Source: Tilletia caries
Taxonomy: Eukaryota; Basidiomycota; Exobasidiomycetes; Tilletiales; Tilletiaceae
DNA: 64,000 nt
Assembly: GCA_032718865.1 (NCBI GenBank)
Contig: JALUTQ010000035.1
Span: forward strand, 620,001-684,000
Direction: 5' to 3'
Below are positions 1 to 11,248 of the stretch, piece after piece (within the stretch, counting starts at the first letter, position 1; the number at the start of each line of letters is the position of its first letter). Below the pieces are notes generated by a model that saw only the letters and a program-made list of their open reading frames with translations, made no database searches and was not told the origin of the DNA. The translations under genes were made by a program, and so were the position numbers.

Positions 1-134
1 GGGAGTGGGGTTAAGGGTTAGGCCTTAGGCGCTAGACTTGCAGAACCTGGGGTTCAGTAGTGTAAATTGCCTGACAGCGCCACAAATATTCGTTCGGAGC
101 GCCACAAAAGTGTGTTCCATGCACTGTATACATA

Positions 135-203
135 CAGCAACCTGCAAAATGGATGACACTCGATAAATTGGGTGTGCACACACTTTAAAGTTTGAGACCC
201 GAA
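135..203 (+). repeat. Left terminal inverted repeat of the Tc1/IS630-type element
   Basis: 69 bp, identical to the reverse complement of 6209-6277. Homology stops exactly at the TA outside and at position 203 inside. Confidence 0.9.
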
Positions 204-301
204 CTTTTCTCCGTCGCCCACCAAGCACCACGTTTTTCTCAGTTGCACCCTTGATCCCTAATCCCTATCATCTCATTCCAAATCATTGCAGCGGATTCAT
301 C

Positions 302-2499
302 ATGCCACGCGAACCAGGTCAGGCGAAGCCACGTGTAGAGCCAGCCCTCAAACATCACATTACTGAGCTGGACGACACAGGAAAGTTCGACCTCGACGAC
401 CTTCTGAACGGCAAATACAGCCGCAGCACCCACTTTCGTTACAAGGCAGAGAAGAAGCGCAGCAACGGCGCGCTCGTCAAGCCTGGGAAGAGTACGGGTC
501 GGAAATCCAAGGCTTCTTTGGCGGACAAGGAGTGGATTTTACAGCTGATCCGCCATCGGCCGAACATCCAGCTGCGGGAACTCCAGCTTCTGCTCAGCAA
601 GTTTGTCGGCGTCGACATAGACGAAACCACTATCGGTCGCTGGCTCACATCTCTCAACGTCACGCACAAGAAGCTGTCTCCTCGGGCACGGAAGCGCGAC
701 CCCTTGCGTAGAACGGCATACCGGCTGACGATGGCGCAGTTCCGGCCAGAGCAGCTCGTGTTTGCCGACGAAACACACTCCAACCAACGCACGGCATGGC
801 GTTCGCACGGGTACGCCAAACGGAACGAGCGCGCGGTCGTATACCAGGACCTGGAGCGAGGCGTAAAGTACACCCTACTGCCGGGCATGACCCTCGACGG
901 CGTCATTGCGCCGTTCATTGTTCCAGGTCCTGTAACCCAAGACATCTTCGACTACTGGGTCGAGAAGTTCCTTCTCCCCGAGATGAACCCTTGGCCGCAG
1001 CGGAACTCGGTTCTCGTTATCGATAACTGTAGCGTTCACAAGAGCGACCACGTTCAAGAGTTGATTCGGGCCAAAGGTGAGTCTTCTACTTTCTCACGAT
1101 TGCTCGTCTCTGTGATCCGTCCTTGCCTTCAAGCACACAAGCTTTTGCTGAGTTTCAATTACTGACGCTACTCGGCCGTCACCACTTTCATACGGCTAAC
1201 GGCATACGCTCGTTTGCACAGGATGCGTGCTCGTATTTCTCCCTCCATATTCACCAGATTTCAATCCCATCGAACTCGCTTTCGGAACCATCAAGGCAGC
1301 AATCCGCAGAGAGGAGAACCCTTCCCAATGGTCAATCATGCGCAGGGCTCGGCAAAACTAAGGCGACTAAGAAACTAAGACTATCCGACTAAGCCTTAGT
1401 CCCGACTAGACTAGACTATGACTAAGGGTTTTTGGCATCCGACTATGACTATTACTAAGGCCCCGCCAGGTCCGACTATAGTCGGTCTTAGTCTGTTAGT
1501 CAGACCCTTTTTTGGGTTTTCGTCCGGGCTGAGATGCTTGGAAGGTCCTCCTTTGCATTCGCAAACTATTTCGAGTCGCGCATTTCGAATTAGTAGGAGC
1601 ACATAATTGTGACAGATATCTCAGACTAACATCCGACGATTCGTCGGATTATTCCGACAAATAGTTTGAAGTGTCCGACATCTGACTAACATCGCATTAG
1701 CTGAGTCGCTATTACATAATGTGTTATGTACACAGCTTTCCGGGTGTGGTACCTCGTCCACCTCTGCACGTCCGCTTGCGTCTTGCGAACGATACGGGGG
1801 TCATAATCTTAATACGACGATCTCAGTACCAGTATCCAGTGGTGCTATAGTAGGACTATAGTACCAGTGGTCGGTGCTATAGTAGGACTATAGACTATAG
1901 TAACAGTGATATAGTTGGTGCTAACTGCTATAGTACCAGTACCAGTTATCAGTGCGATAGTAAGTATTACAGTCTTACAGACAGAAGTGCTATAGTAGGT
2001 GCTATAGGAGTGCTATGGGAGATACTATAGTAGTGCTATAGTACTGTCTGTCTGAAAACAGCTGCAAAACAGTACGAGAACGGCTCAAGAATGGCCTGTG
2101 AGTCAGGATCCCGAATCACAGGCCATTCTCAGCTCGTTTCGCAGTATCGGCCGTAAGTCTCAAGACTATTTGTCGATCAATAGTCTCATAGTCGGACTTA
2201 GTCTAACTAAGGAAACTAATAGTCGGTTAGTCACACGTTAGTCACACGCTAGTCAGGTCCGCCTCCGACTAAGCCAAACTAAGAAACTTAAGTGACTATT
2301 AGTCCCGATTAGACTAGACTAACGGACGGTCCAGGTCAATGTGACTATGACTATGACTAAGGATCTCAGAAAAGTACCGACTATTAGTCGTTGCCGAGGC
2401 CTGATCATGCGAGCTGCTTTGGGAATCACAGGCGCGCATGCAAGGGCATTTTTTCGGTCTTGTGGATACGGTATGGATTATGGAATGAATGATGAATGA
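302..2499 (+). pseudogene. Tc1/IS630-type DDE transposase, disrupted by a MITE
   Basis: Probable start is ATG 302; the frame is open from a TTG at 251. Exon 1 ends at 1076, a 145-nt GT-AG intron follows (1077-1221), and exon 2 starts at 1222. Catalytic motifs are visible: LVFADETHSNQRTAW (first D), SVLVIDNCSVHKS (second D) and, after the intron, LPPYSPDFNPIELAF (third acidic residue). An N-terminal helix-turn-helix region (about residues 60-115) precedes them. A hAT MITE inserted at 1343 makes the frame stop at 1361. After the duplicated ATCATGCG the frame resumes at 2412 and ends ...ARAFFRSCGYG... with a TGA at 2497-2499, the usual C-terminus of this family. The enzyme is probably inactive or altered in its last ~35 residues. 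Confidence 0.85.
1343..2403 (+). mobile_element. hAT-type MITE, TAGTC-rich
   Basis: The ends read CAGGGCTCGGCA (left) and, as reverse complement of the right end, CAGGCCTCGGCA. The 8-bp duplication ATCATGCG is present at 1335-1342 and 2404-2411. TIRs starting CAG and an 8-bp duplication are hAT hallmarks. No coding frame fits. The outer parts are dense in GACTA/TAGTC in both orientations; the centre (about 1840-2060) is dense in CTATAG. A hairpin with arms AATGGCCTGTGA and TCACAGGCCATT lies near 2090-2127. It shares its end sequence with the MITE at 55094-55811. Confidence 0.88.
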
Positions 2500-2638
2500 C
2501 AGCTGTTCAAGTTTCAATATGTATGCGTAATGCGAGTGTGCGAGTGAGGGATGGCGATTGGCGGCTGGCGCGTGGCAAGAATTCATGAAGGGAGCAGCAA
2601 GAGAAAGATTCTGAAACCAAAAGCGACGTGAAATGTGG

Positions 2639-3211
2639 TCACTGGTCTGTGGTAGAAGTGCCAGGATCCGTAGCCAGTCTACTTGAAGCCGATGGGATGT
2701 CCGATGAAAGAGAAAGAGTTTCCGTCGCAAGATTTCCACTTCGACTTGGCTGTAGAACATCGCGGTCATTGACGCCTCCGTCCGCAGCCTGAACCGCATC
2801 GACGGCCCTGGCCTTGCCCTTTCCAAGGGGCATGTTCTCCTTCCATCGAAGCAAAGCGCTTTTCAACACCACGCGCTCCCCTAGGATAAGGCCGACCTTC
2901 TTGTAGTCGGTATCCGGGTCGAGCTCAGCGATGGCGAACGAGTCTGAGATCAGGTAGTCTCCGAGCTTCTTCAGGATCGATTCGGAGAGGCCATAAGCGC
3001 TGGCAAAGTCGTTGAGTAGCATGTATGCGCCTCTGATTGTGCCAGGACTGGCCGCCCATCGATTCAGAGCACTGGTCAACACCAGACCTTCTCCTAGAAT
3101 GAGCCCCATGTCCTGGTAGTCGCAATCGGGGTCGAGCTCGGTCATTATGTAGGTGTCTGGAATGAGGAATTTCTCAAGCTTCTTCCGAATCGACTCCGGA
3201 AGGCCATAGGA
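2639..3211 (-). pseudogene. Downstream in-frame continuation with two SAM-like repeats
   Basis: Immediately after the TAA at 3214-3212 the same frame stays open for 191 codons. It contains two ~68-residue repeats (YGLPESIRKKLEKFL...VGL-type and YGLSESILKKLGDYL...) with the pattern GAYM.LNDFA, YGL, ELDPD.DY, LILGE and a closing RW, like sterile alpha motif repeats. In the second repeat the codons at the stop position encode FASAYGL, so the stop looks like a recent mutation or a small indel rather than the natural end. The gene could be a pseudogene, or truncated but expressed. Confidence 0.55.
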
Positions 3212-4730
3212 TTAAGCAAAGTCGTTCAGAGGCATGTAGGCGCCTCGAGCCCTCTTCCGTTTCGTTGAAGGATTGTTGGGGATGAAAGCTTCCAGACCAG
3301 GTTGCGATTGCTGACGATTGGTATCGTCGCATGGTTTTGCGGCGGCAGCGGTGCCATCCGAGTCCGAATCAGAAATTATGAAAACCTTCCTGTGCCCGAC
3401 GAACTCGACATCGGAACTTGGCGCGGAAGTACGCTTTCGCTTGGAGTTGCGTCCACTCTTGGCCTTCTTCGACTTCGGATTGGTGCTCGAGTTGCTGTCG
3501 GTTGCGTCTCTGTCCACAATAAAGGGTGGGACTCGTGGCGGGTATCGCTCGCCGATGTCGGGCTCTTGTGCAGCCAGAGCAGTCGCCCAAGGAAGGACTA
3601 TCGCCTCAGTAAGGCAGAGATGGTCTGTGGTCGAAGGAATTGGCCAGCAAGCTGGGTGTGCGATTGATTTCTTGCCGCATGATTGGTCGTTGCAGGTGTT
3701 TGAGCTGATGATTCGTTCCGCAGCGGCGGCAACTTTGGGATCGACGTGCTGAAGTGGTACGCGATTCTCGTCACCACCTGTCGTGACGATTGTGCTCTTC
3801 GCAATGCCGTATATCTTGACCGCAGCAGTACGACCCTCGAATACGAGCTTCAGCCACTCCGCATACGTCGTCGCGCACCGCGCATGATTGAGCTCGAGAG
3901 CTATTCCATCTTTGAATGCATCGGTCCGTCCCTTGGTCTCCAGCGCGATGAGCCATTGTTGGCGCGTACCGACTAGCTCGATAGATGCTGAGGTTTCGAT
4001 CTTTGCTAGGAACTTGTCGAGAACGGTGTTGTGTCGAAGGTATACGAATCGTGTGAGCCCGAATTGCTTTTCAGTCTTGTTGGAGCTGAAAGCTGCAACC
4101 GGATAGCATTTTACGCTGATGTGACGCTCTGTGTTACGCAAAGGGGAACATTTTAAGTCAGCTGATGTCCAGTGTGCGCCGTCGTATGATTGTATGGAGA
4201 TACGTACCTCTCCCAATCTCTCCTGATACAATCCCGTCCTCTCCTGGATCCTCGCCCCCGGAGTCCTCTTCGCTGCTTGTTTCCGCCGACTCCGAAGACG
4301 TCTCAGCCGCTTTCGTCTCTTTCTTGAAGACAATCTTGATGCTCTTGCCTTCCTGCTTGATGTTGCTGTGCTCCTTCTTGATGCTGCTCTTGCCCTCCTT
4401 CTTCACTGGCTGCGAACTTTCTTGGCCCTTCACCGGTGACTTGGCCTTCGTTGCAGGAGCAGCTCGGGGCCTCTTGGTCTTCTTCTTACTGGCAGCAGAC
4501 GATGCGGACCCGGAAGCTGCCGGAGCTGGCGCCATCGTGCTGCTACTTGCCTTGCTGTTGGTGCTGGCGTCTGGGAGCGGTTGGAGAGGAGGCTGAGGCT
4601 CAACGGCGTGAGACGCGGGCAGCTGAGCAGAAAGAGGAAGCGAAGGTTGAAGTGGGGCCTGGCCGCCTGAGGGAGCAGGGGTGCTGGCGTCACCAGTTCG
4701 AGGTCGAAGGACTCTGTCTTGTGTGAGCAT
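3212..4730 (-). CDS. Lysine-rich nuclear-type protein ending in a SAM-like repeat
   Basis: Start ATG 4730. Exon 1 is 4730-4208, the intron 4207-4129 (GTACGT...ACAG, 79 nt), exon 2 4128-3212; this gives 479 aa. Residues ~1-170 are low-complexity Pro/Ser/Ala then Lys/Ser-rich (SIKKEHSNIKQEGKSIK), with an acidic SSEEDSGGEDPGED stretch. The middle (~180-330) is a globular region I do not recognise. The next part is basic and acidic again (nuclear-localisation-like KRKR clusters, FIISDSDSDG). The last residues RGAYMPLNDFA begin a repeat that is cut by an in-frame TAA (3214-3212) and continues downstream. It lies inside the Tc1-type element. Function unknown; SAM resemblance is by pattern only. Confidence 0.6.
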
Positions 4731-4820
4731 GCTGAAGGCCAAAGGGCTTGATCCTCCTCAGTAAATGCTGAGAACGATGAATGCTGATCCTCGATCCTCA
4801 GAGGAGAATGAAATTGTCGA

Positions 4821-4908
4821 AAAATGGATGTAGAGCTGAGAAATGAATCCCTGCTCACTTTTTACAATTTATTCTCCATTTCCCAGCTTTCGAAATCGAG
4901 CTTGAGCC
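4821..4908 (+). repeat. Dispersed ~85-bp repeat, copy 1
   Basis: It starts AAAATGGATGTAGAGCT and ends CGAAATCGAGCTTGA. The inverted copy lies near 50010-50098, and a shorter relative near 37972. It lies directly upstream of the SAM-like gene (ATG 4730, minus strand), so it may be part of its promoter. Confidence 0.7.
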
Positions 4909-5077
4909 TTGAAACGAGGTTAGGATCAGGCTGGGGGCTACCGGCCCCGAAAGGAAGAGAGCAAAAGACCTCATCCATTCCGGTGTCTAACATAACATAT
5001 AATAGACCAGCGAGAGAGGAAGGTAATGTATGTTGTCCGCACGTTGACTTGTCGCGAGTAGTGAGTACAGCCCAGTA

Positions 5078-5204
5078 GGGCCGCATGGAGGCAGCGGCAG
5101 ACGAGGGCCGCACGAGGCAGGAGGGCCGCACGAAGGCAGGCGAGGGCCGCACGAGGCAGCAGGGCCGCACGGAGGCAGGCGAGGGCCGCACGAAGGCAGG
5201 CGGA
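5078..5204 (-). repeat. CTCGTGCGGCC minisatellite, cassette 1
   Basis: About six imperfect ~20-bp units of the type GGGCCGCACGA(A)GGCAGGCGA. The same unit recurs at 38659-38712, 39778-39915 and 46221-46263. Here it lies at the downstream side of the exchanger exons on the minus strand. Confidence 0.85.
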
Positions 5205-5427
5205 CGAGAAGTCGAGAGTACATGTATCAGTGCACTCACCGGTTAAGAAGCTGGGTACGCTTGCTGCTCGTGAACTTCGCCTTCGGAGGGGTAGTGCATG
5301 GGTGCCTGTCTGGGAGGCTCGTACGAAGGGGGCTGAGCGGCGGAGAAGATTTTACGCGTCAGAGAGATGTGTATATGTTTGTGTGAGCGTCGCGACGCGT
5401 GCTGGAGCGGGGAGACAGATAACTCAC

Positions 5428-5822
5428 CGAAGCTGTCCTTGAGTCAGGGCAACAATGGCAACAATGAGCTCGACGGCATTCCGATTCACAGAAATGATTC
5501 AAACAGTCAGCCGAGTGCAGCGAAAGGGCAAACATCTGGGATTCCGTGGAAAGATACTCACTCCGAAGGTGACATTTGCGAGAGCGCTGAGGGTGGGACC
5601 GAGCTTGATGCTGACCTGCTCTGTGCAGTCACCAAGGAGCTTGGCGAGGGGAACGAGGGCGAGGAAGTTGAACACGAAGATTATGAGGGCACCCCAGTGC
5701 AGGTGCTCGGCAAGGACGCTGAGAGGAATGGGGACCATGAGCACGTTGAGCCATGATGAGGTGAAAAGCCACCAGAAGGACTTGGCGAAGGTGGGAGCGG
5801 AGGAGTGGGAGCTTCGGTGCAT
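5428..5822 (-). pseudogene. Ca2+/H+ exchanger (CAX/VCX1-type) exon fragments
   Basis: The first exon-like block (5' limit unclear, end 5562) encodes SSWLNVLMVPIPL and VFNFLALVPLAKLLG and ends SALANVTFG before a GTGAGT donor. A second block, 5480-5428, encodes NAVELIVAIVALTQGQLR before another GTGAGT. This is the first repeat of cation/H+ exchangers, including the GNAVELI core motif. The acceptor before the second block reads GG instead of AG, and no later exon of the ~400-residue protein is found. Downstream are unrelated Pro-rich codons and then the minisatellite. It is a captured or truncated gene fragment, not a working transporter. Confidence 0.75.
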
Positions 5823-5949
5823 GGGCAGGCCCAGTGCGTCTGAACCGTGATGGGCTGGAATGGCATAAGTGAGATCATGAACGCGTATCGACGTAGGGTA
5901 TCAAAAGGGTTGGGGGGATGGCAGATGTGGGACCGGGACGACTTACCAG

Positions 5950-6150
5950 TTGTGACTTGTGCCAGAGAGAAAGGCCCACCGAGCGAGCATTCATTCGCGG
6001 CGAGCGCGAGAGAGACCGAGTGAGCATTCAATCGCGGCGAGCGCGAGACATTCGCGGCGAGCGCGAGAGTGAGTCGAGGGAGCATTCGCGGCGAGCGCGA
6101 GAGTGGTTGATGGAGGAGAGGAACAAGCAGTCGGCGAGGCGGCGTCACTT
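5950..6150 (-). repeat. Leader module with tandem CGCGCTCGCCGCGAATG units, cassette 1
   Basis: On the minus strand it begins GCCGCCTCGCCGACTGCTTG, then TCCTCCATCAACCA, then about four units of (T)CTCGCGCTCGCCGCGAATG, then GGCCTTTCTCTC. The same order recurs on the plus strand at 38198-38395. It lies upstream of the exchanger exons. Confidence 0.8.
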
Positions 6151-6208
6151 ATGAAATGTGCACACACTTGGGACGCTTGAGACGCTCAGACTCCCCCGAT
6201 TCATTTTT

Positions 6209-6277
6209 TTCGGGTCTCAAACTTTAAAGTGTGTGCACACCCAATTTATCGAGTGTCATCCATTTTGCAGGTTGCTG
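6209..6277 (-). repeat. Right terminal inverted repeat of the Tc1/IS630-type element
   Basis: 69 bp, perfect inverted match of 135-203, followed by TA at 6278-6279. Confidence 0.9.
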
Positions 6278-6279
6278 TA

Positions 6280-7070
6280 TATATGTACGTCTATAATACT
6301 GATCTTCGCCAGATGACACTACGATTGGCAATAATTGACATAAATAAGCACGGAGTGCTCACGACCATCGGACGGTCGGACCACACGTCCATATTATTCC
6401 GTACCTGCTGGCGCCTGGCATCGAGGGACGCGCAGCATCATCCATCGCCTTGGCCGGTGATATACGCGTAAAGAGTGGACTTCCAGGACCTAAAGGTTGT
6501 ATGGGTGCCGCCGCCCATGCTCACCACGGGATCTGACGCTCGCCAGTCGCCGCGCTGCGCGCTGAGTAACCTGCGTCCTTTGTCAAACACTCATACTTCT
6601 ACAGAGACTAATAACGATATACAGCTTGCGTTCATTTCTGTTGACGCACGCTGCGCACCGCACAGCTTCCGTTACACTGATGATTCTGAATTCTGATCAC
6701 CTTTTTGTACTCAGGCTCCTCCGCTGTTCCGACAATCCCCTCCTGGCACTAAGTTCATGTGGAGTGAAAGTATCACAATAGCCCATAATCCAAGCTACAA
6801 GCTTCGCGCCTCACGCCTCACGTCTGAACATCTGAACTTTGAAGCTCATTCCTTCTCTGTTCTGTGCAAGAGTTGTGGACCGTGCTCATCAAAGACGCCG
6901 GCGCTGAAGTGTCTCGATAACCCGAGACAGCCATCGTCGAAGGCATAAAAGCAGCCATCCTCCGGCGATGTGACCTGTACCTGAACCCTTCACACCCACA
7001 TCCCGCCTATTCCACTCATTATTCCCCATTCCATTATTTCACTTCTTCAACCTTTAACTCCTTCTTCACA
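6280..7070. other. Intergenic; promoter region of the first secreted-protein gene
   Basis: No credible coding frame. The last ~130 bp resemble the region upstream of the second paralogue (11108-11248), including AGGCATAAAAG, so the duplication included the promoter. Confidence 0.6.
6944..6951 (+). promoter_or_regulatory. TATA-like box of the first secreted-protein gene
   Basis: CATAAAAG about 120 bp before ATG 7071, in a context (AAGGCATAAAAGC) conserved before the tandem paralogue. Confidence 0.55.
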
Positions 7071-8470
7071 ATGAAGTTCACCCTCGCCTCCACCCTCGCC
7101 CTCGTTGGCGCCGCCGCCGCCGCTACTGAGGGCCCCTACTCCATCGGCGCTGCCCCCGCCGGCACTGAGGTCGGTATTCTCAATTCCACCCTCTTGTGCA
7201 ATGTGTCGTCCACCGGCCTCAACCTCAAGAACCAGCAAATCCTCTTCGGTGTCGCTGCCCAGCTCCCCAACCGTGTCGGCCTGAACCAGCCCTTCTTCGT
7301 CACCGCTGCCACCCGCCTGATCGTCCCCCGCGTCGATCAACAACCTGGCCTACGGCTTCGGTGCTCGTACCTACGCAGGTAACGCCACCAAGGTTATTGT
7401 CAACGCCAAGGGCTCCACCCCTTCCTTCGTCGACGCTGCCGCGACTCCCCTCGCCATTCCCTCGGCACCCGTTGTCTCTGGCGGTGTCTCCATCCTCAAC
7501 GTTCCCGCCATCGGCCAGTCCCTCACTGTTGGTCCCTTCAAGGGCGCCACCGCCAACTCGAACATCGTCTTCTCCTTCGGTGACATCAACGCCATCGTCA
7601 AGACCTACAACTCCACCGGCGGTGCTACTTTCCTGACTGCTAACATTACCTGCCCCTCCCAGGCCCGCCCCGCCTCGCTCGCCTATGTCGCCGTCGGTGC
7701 CACGACCAACACTGCCACCGTCACTCCCCCCGCTGTTGCCTCCATCCCCACCATCCCCATCAACTCCACCGCTGGCCTTACCGGCTACACCTACAGTGAG
7801 TTTTCCTCAGTTCCGCACTCGAACACATGCAGACCGCCCTAGACTCACATGATCATTCTCTGGGACCTTGAACAGACTGCACCTTCACCGGTGTCGGCTC
7901 CACTGCCGTCAACGTCTCGCTCGGTGGTGTCAAGGCCAGCAACGCCCCCGTCGCCTCCGGCTCGACCATCGCTCTGTCCCAGGGCCAGGGCAACATCTTC
8001 TCTTCCCAGGCTCTCGTTAACCTGATCAAGGCCAAGTACAGCACCGTGAGTACTGTCTGCGTCTTCAAATTGTTACTCACCTGCGTACTGACCATTCACC
8101 ACTCTGGCACGTCCAATTCTTTCCCTCTTTCTAGGCCACCGCCTTCTCGCTCGCTGTGTCCACTCTCAACTTCAACGCCGTGAACGCCACCCCCTCGTCG
8201 AAGAACGGTCTCCCCTCCACCCAGACCTCGCCCATCCAGGCCCTTGCCGCCAACGCCGTTGTCGGTATCCCCAGCACCGCCCCCACCACCCCCCTCCCCG
8301 ACGTGACCTTCACCGCTGGTGCCTCGGGCAGCACCGCCCTCCTCTCCCTCGGCAGCGCCGCCGGTTCGCTCACTGTCTACAACAGTGCCAACACCGCTCT
8401 GGCCACCGTTGCCTTCTCGTGCCCCGCGCTCTCCCCCGCGGTCCCGATCTTCCCCTTCGACATCCAGTAA
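7071..8470 (+). pseudogene. Secreted protein, tandem paralogue 1, with a +1 frameshift
   Basis: Predicted exons are 7071-7795, 7876-8045 and 8135-8470 (about 409 aa if the frame is restored). The N-terminus MKFTLASTLALVGAAAAATEG is a signal peptide. Several N-glycosylation sequons and few cysteines follow, and the end is FSCPALSPAVPIFPFDIQ. At 7325-7329 a run of five C replaces the four C of paralogue 2, shifting the frame at RLIVP and giving a stop at 7380. The exon-length arithmetic works only if one base is removed. It is either a recent pseudogene or a sequencing/assembly error. The first of the three introns of paralogue 2 is absent here. Family: a beta-rich repeat pattern reminiscent of the actinobacterial DUF6801 group, by eye only. 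Confidence 0.75.
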
Positions 8471-11248
8471 ATGGATCGTCCTTTACGGCCCAGGGTGTTC
8501 GGAAAGCTTGCCTTTCCCGTGCCCAACCAACATTTCACGATTCGACAACGATTTCGCCCTTTCAGATTTCAACCCCCCCCCCCCCTTCTCCCATCCCTCT
8601 CTCATCACCCAAAACAGAATCAATGTATTTATCAACACCGTCACGGGTATCATCGGGTAGGACACTCACCTGTCCTTTCCGCAATGGAGCATGTGTCATG
8701 CCTCCCAACTCTTCTCGCCTGTGCCTGTACCCGTGCGTCGTGCGAGTGTTGCTTGACATGCGTCCTCCTCAGCTGTCAGGATCGGCAATTGGCCTTGTCT
8801 CTCGGGGGTCCTCCACTTTGAGAGTCTCCTGCTCATCTTGTCAACATTCTGTGCGGATTGGTACCGGAGTGTTCTCGGGGGGACCGTCATGTTGTCGAGG
8901 TGATATGTATTGGGAAAAGGAGTTTAAACAAAGTGACTGGGAAGAGGGTGTACATCGTAGACCAGCGGTCACGGATGCGTCTTCTTCCCTGGATCAATCT
9001 GGGAACCGTTCAACAGGATCAGAATCTCGGCGTGGAGAAGATGTTTGTACGAGAACACGGCCGATCTGATCACGTTTGCCTTTCCGCCATTTATACACTT
9101 TCTCGGGGGCACGCTCCTTTACACTCTGCTTCGAACTTCTGCTCTGAGGAAGCATTGAGGGATCTCCACCACCACACGGGCAGCAGAGCTAGGGGAACAG
9201 GCGGGTGGCTCGTTGATATAATCAAGTGGCGGTGGCTATGGAGACATGATGAAGAAGAACGTCGACGATCAACAACGCATATGTGTTTATACATTTAATA
9301 TTTATGTAATTATCAATTTCCCACGGTGTTGCGATTCTATCTGGTAGACAAAGGGAAAGCTTACATAATGAGCGTAATTTAGCGCAACAAACAAACAGTC
9401 GAAAAAGGCTGGTTGCTGGTTGCTGGTTGCTTCAGTTCTTGAGACTTGAGATTTGAGACTTCGAGAGCTCTCTTGTAATTGAAACGGAGATCGCCTGTCA
9501 AGTTTTGGAAGCACTTCCGTCGGTCTAATAATGTGCTCATACGCTTCAGTCCATTTGCCAGGCGAAGGTCATACAACTAACTACAGGCTTCATTGTTTAC
9601 TCTTATCATTCTTTGCGTTCGATGAACAGTTCAGGACTCAGGACGGTGTTGCCCGAAGGGTTCAGAGTCAACGAGCACGACGCACGACTGGCGCTGTTAG
9701 TATCAGCCCGCGGAAGCCAGGGCTGGCGAGTCTGATTGATATCTAGTTTTTTCTATGATCCGTGCTCGATGGGCTATGGACAATACATAGCACGAACTGA
9801 CTGATACCTCATACCTGCACTGTAAACTCTTGCCATTCACTGAGCTCGCAAGCATGAGCTGACTGATGCAATGTGCCTGAAGTATTGAGCTGTTTCTTTT
9901 GAGTGAACACCTGTCTAACTATGGAAGTTCTTCAGCATATCACTTCTGCCTCATATCCCCGATCAAGGAAACATCGTCAGGCCTCCGAGACGTGAGCAAC
10001 ATACCGTTCTGTCAGGCCCGTTGGCTACGGGATGCCAATAATCATATCACTACTCTTGACAAAGGAGGCATACGCAAGCGTGGAGCCAGCCGCGCCGGCA
10101 ATATCATATTTTTGTGATGAACGATGAACAGGGGACTGAGTATGCACGAATGGTGTATGTGGTGAGGGACTAGGAAGGCCTTCACAATACATAGCTTCCA
10201 CGGAAGGGTCAAATATTCCACTTGTAGGCAGAAGGAAAATTTCGGCGGGAAAGATCTCGAGGTTAGACTGGGTCATAAGCGCTAAGGTCACAGAAGCTGC
10301 TGGGCTCGGGCCTCCGGGGTAAATCAGCTACATCCGCGATAATAGCCACTCCAGAAGACGTTTGTTTCAGCTCCCAGATTTCTCAATTCTCATGGCCAGA
10401 TATCTTCTATGTATGTATAATGTAACTGACTTCCATGCGTCCCGCTGACCGCTGCGCTGAGCGAACCTCTCCTGTAATTACCATCGGGCATCAGGCGTGT
10501 CCAGGCCGGCAGCAGGTACGATTATACCTCTACCAAACTTCGGTAGTAAGATTATAGCTAATTGACAAGCATCTACTCATCTCTAAGTCCAAGAAAGAAA
10601 GCGGACCTTGTCTCAAAACTGGCTGGTTTTGGCGTGATGCTCCATCTCCGGCGTCAGCTTCGGCAGCAGATTGCGTCGAACATCGTTTCAAGAGGCTCAA
10701 CCCTTCTCTAGGAGCTCATCTCCATCGTTATTTGTTCATCGTCCTCAACGTCCCATACTCGCCAGAGGGCACCTGCGCTATATCTTCAGCCTTGGTATAG
10801 TCGATTCTATCACGTCTTACATGTACTGTTATGGGGGTGCGCACGGTTCCCGTCGTCCTGGATCAGGTCTTCCTCGTCGCCAGGATACCTCACGGTCCTG
10901 ACGCCTGGCTCGTAGAATTCAGCTCGGGCCTTTGCGGGGTGAAATATTGTGGAGAGGGAGTAGAAACTCGCGACTGTCTCATGGGTGAGCATCACGATCT
11001 ACAATGTGAGGATCTAGAGTCTGGTTACCACCAGCCCCTCTCTTCCGCAGAATTGTTGGACCGATCTCATCGAAATACCGGTGCGGTGCCACAGCCATCT
11101 CGGGACACGAAGCAACCTTCGCAGAAGGCATAAAAGCGGCCCTCATCCAGCGATGTGACATGGATCTGGACTCTTCACCCTACCATTCCTCTGCCCCTAC
11201 ACTGCCTCCATCCAAACCCTCCTATCAAACGTCTACCTGATTTCCACC
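8471..11248. other. 3' region and long spacer between tandem paralogues
   Basis: 8471-8570 is the 3' region and is nearly the same as the 3' region of paralogue 2 (12693-12790), showing that the duplication unit includes it. The rest to ~11100 has only short, unconvincing frames. A GCTGGTTGCTG triplet repeat is near 9410. The last ~140 bp are promoter. Confidence 0.55.
11129..11136 (+). promoter_or_regulatory. TATA-like box of secreted-protein paralogue 2
   Basis: CATAAAAG 113 bp before ATG 11249, in the same GAAGGCATAAAAGC context as paralogue 1. Confidence 0.55.

Larger units (their letters stand above)
135..6277 (+). mobile_element. Tc1/IS630-type composite transposon with cargo, TA target duplication
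   Basis: The segment is bounded by perfect 69-bp inverted repeats (135-203 and 6209-6277) whose outer ends read CAGCAACCTGCAAAATGG. Each end is flanked outside by TA (133-134 and 6278-6279), the target duplication of the Tc1/mariner superfamily. A matching DDE transposase gene lies just inside the left end. The right end should follow the transposase stop (2499) within a few hundred bases. Instead 3.7 kb of other sequence lies between: a minus-strand gene with SAM-like repeats, a dispersed repeat, a minisatellite, exchanger exons and a repeat leader. Inference: either the element captured cargo or two copies mobilised the DNA between them. A 1061-bp hAT MITE is nested inside. Confidence 0.8.

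Noticed and set aside
439..945. Long minus-strand open frame antisense to the Tc1-type transposase
   Set aside because: It is the shadow of the transposase exon; no motif, Arg/Ser-rich composition.
1343..2403. CRISPR-like array
   Set aside because: Repeats are short, irregular and in both orientations, without uniform spacers; the host is a eukaryote. TIRs and an 8-bp duplication show a MITE.
8419..9069. 216-codon plus-strand frame after secreted-protein paralogue 1
   Set aside because: It overlaps the coding end in another frame and runs through the 3' region that is also duplicated after paralogue 2, where the frame is not kept.
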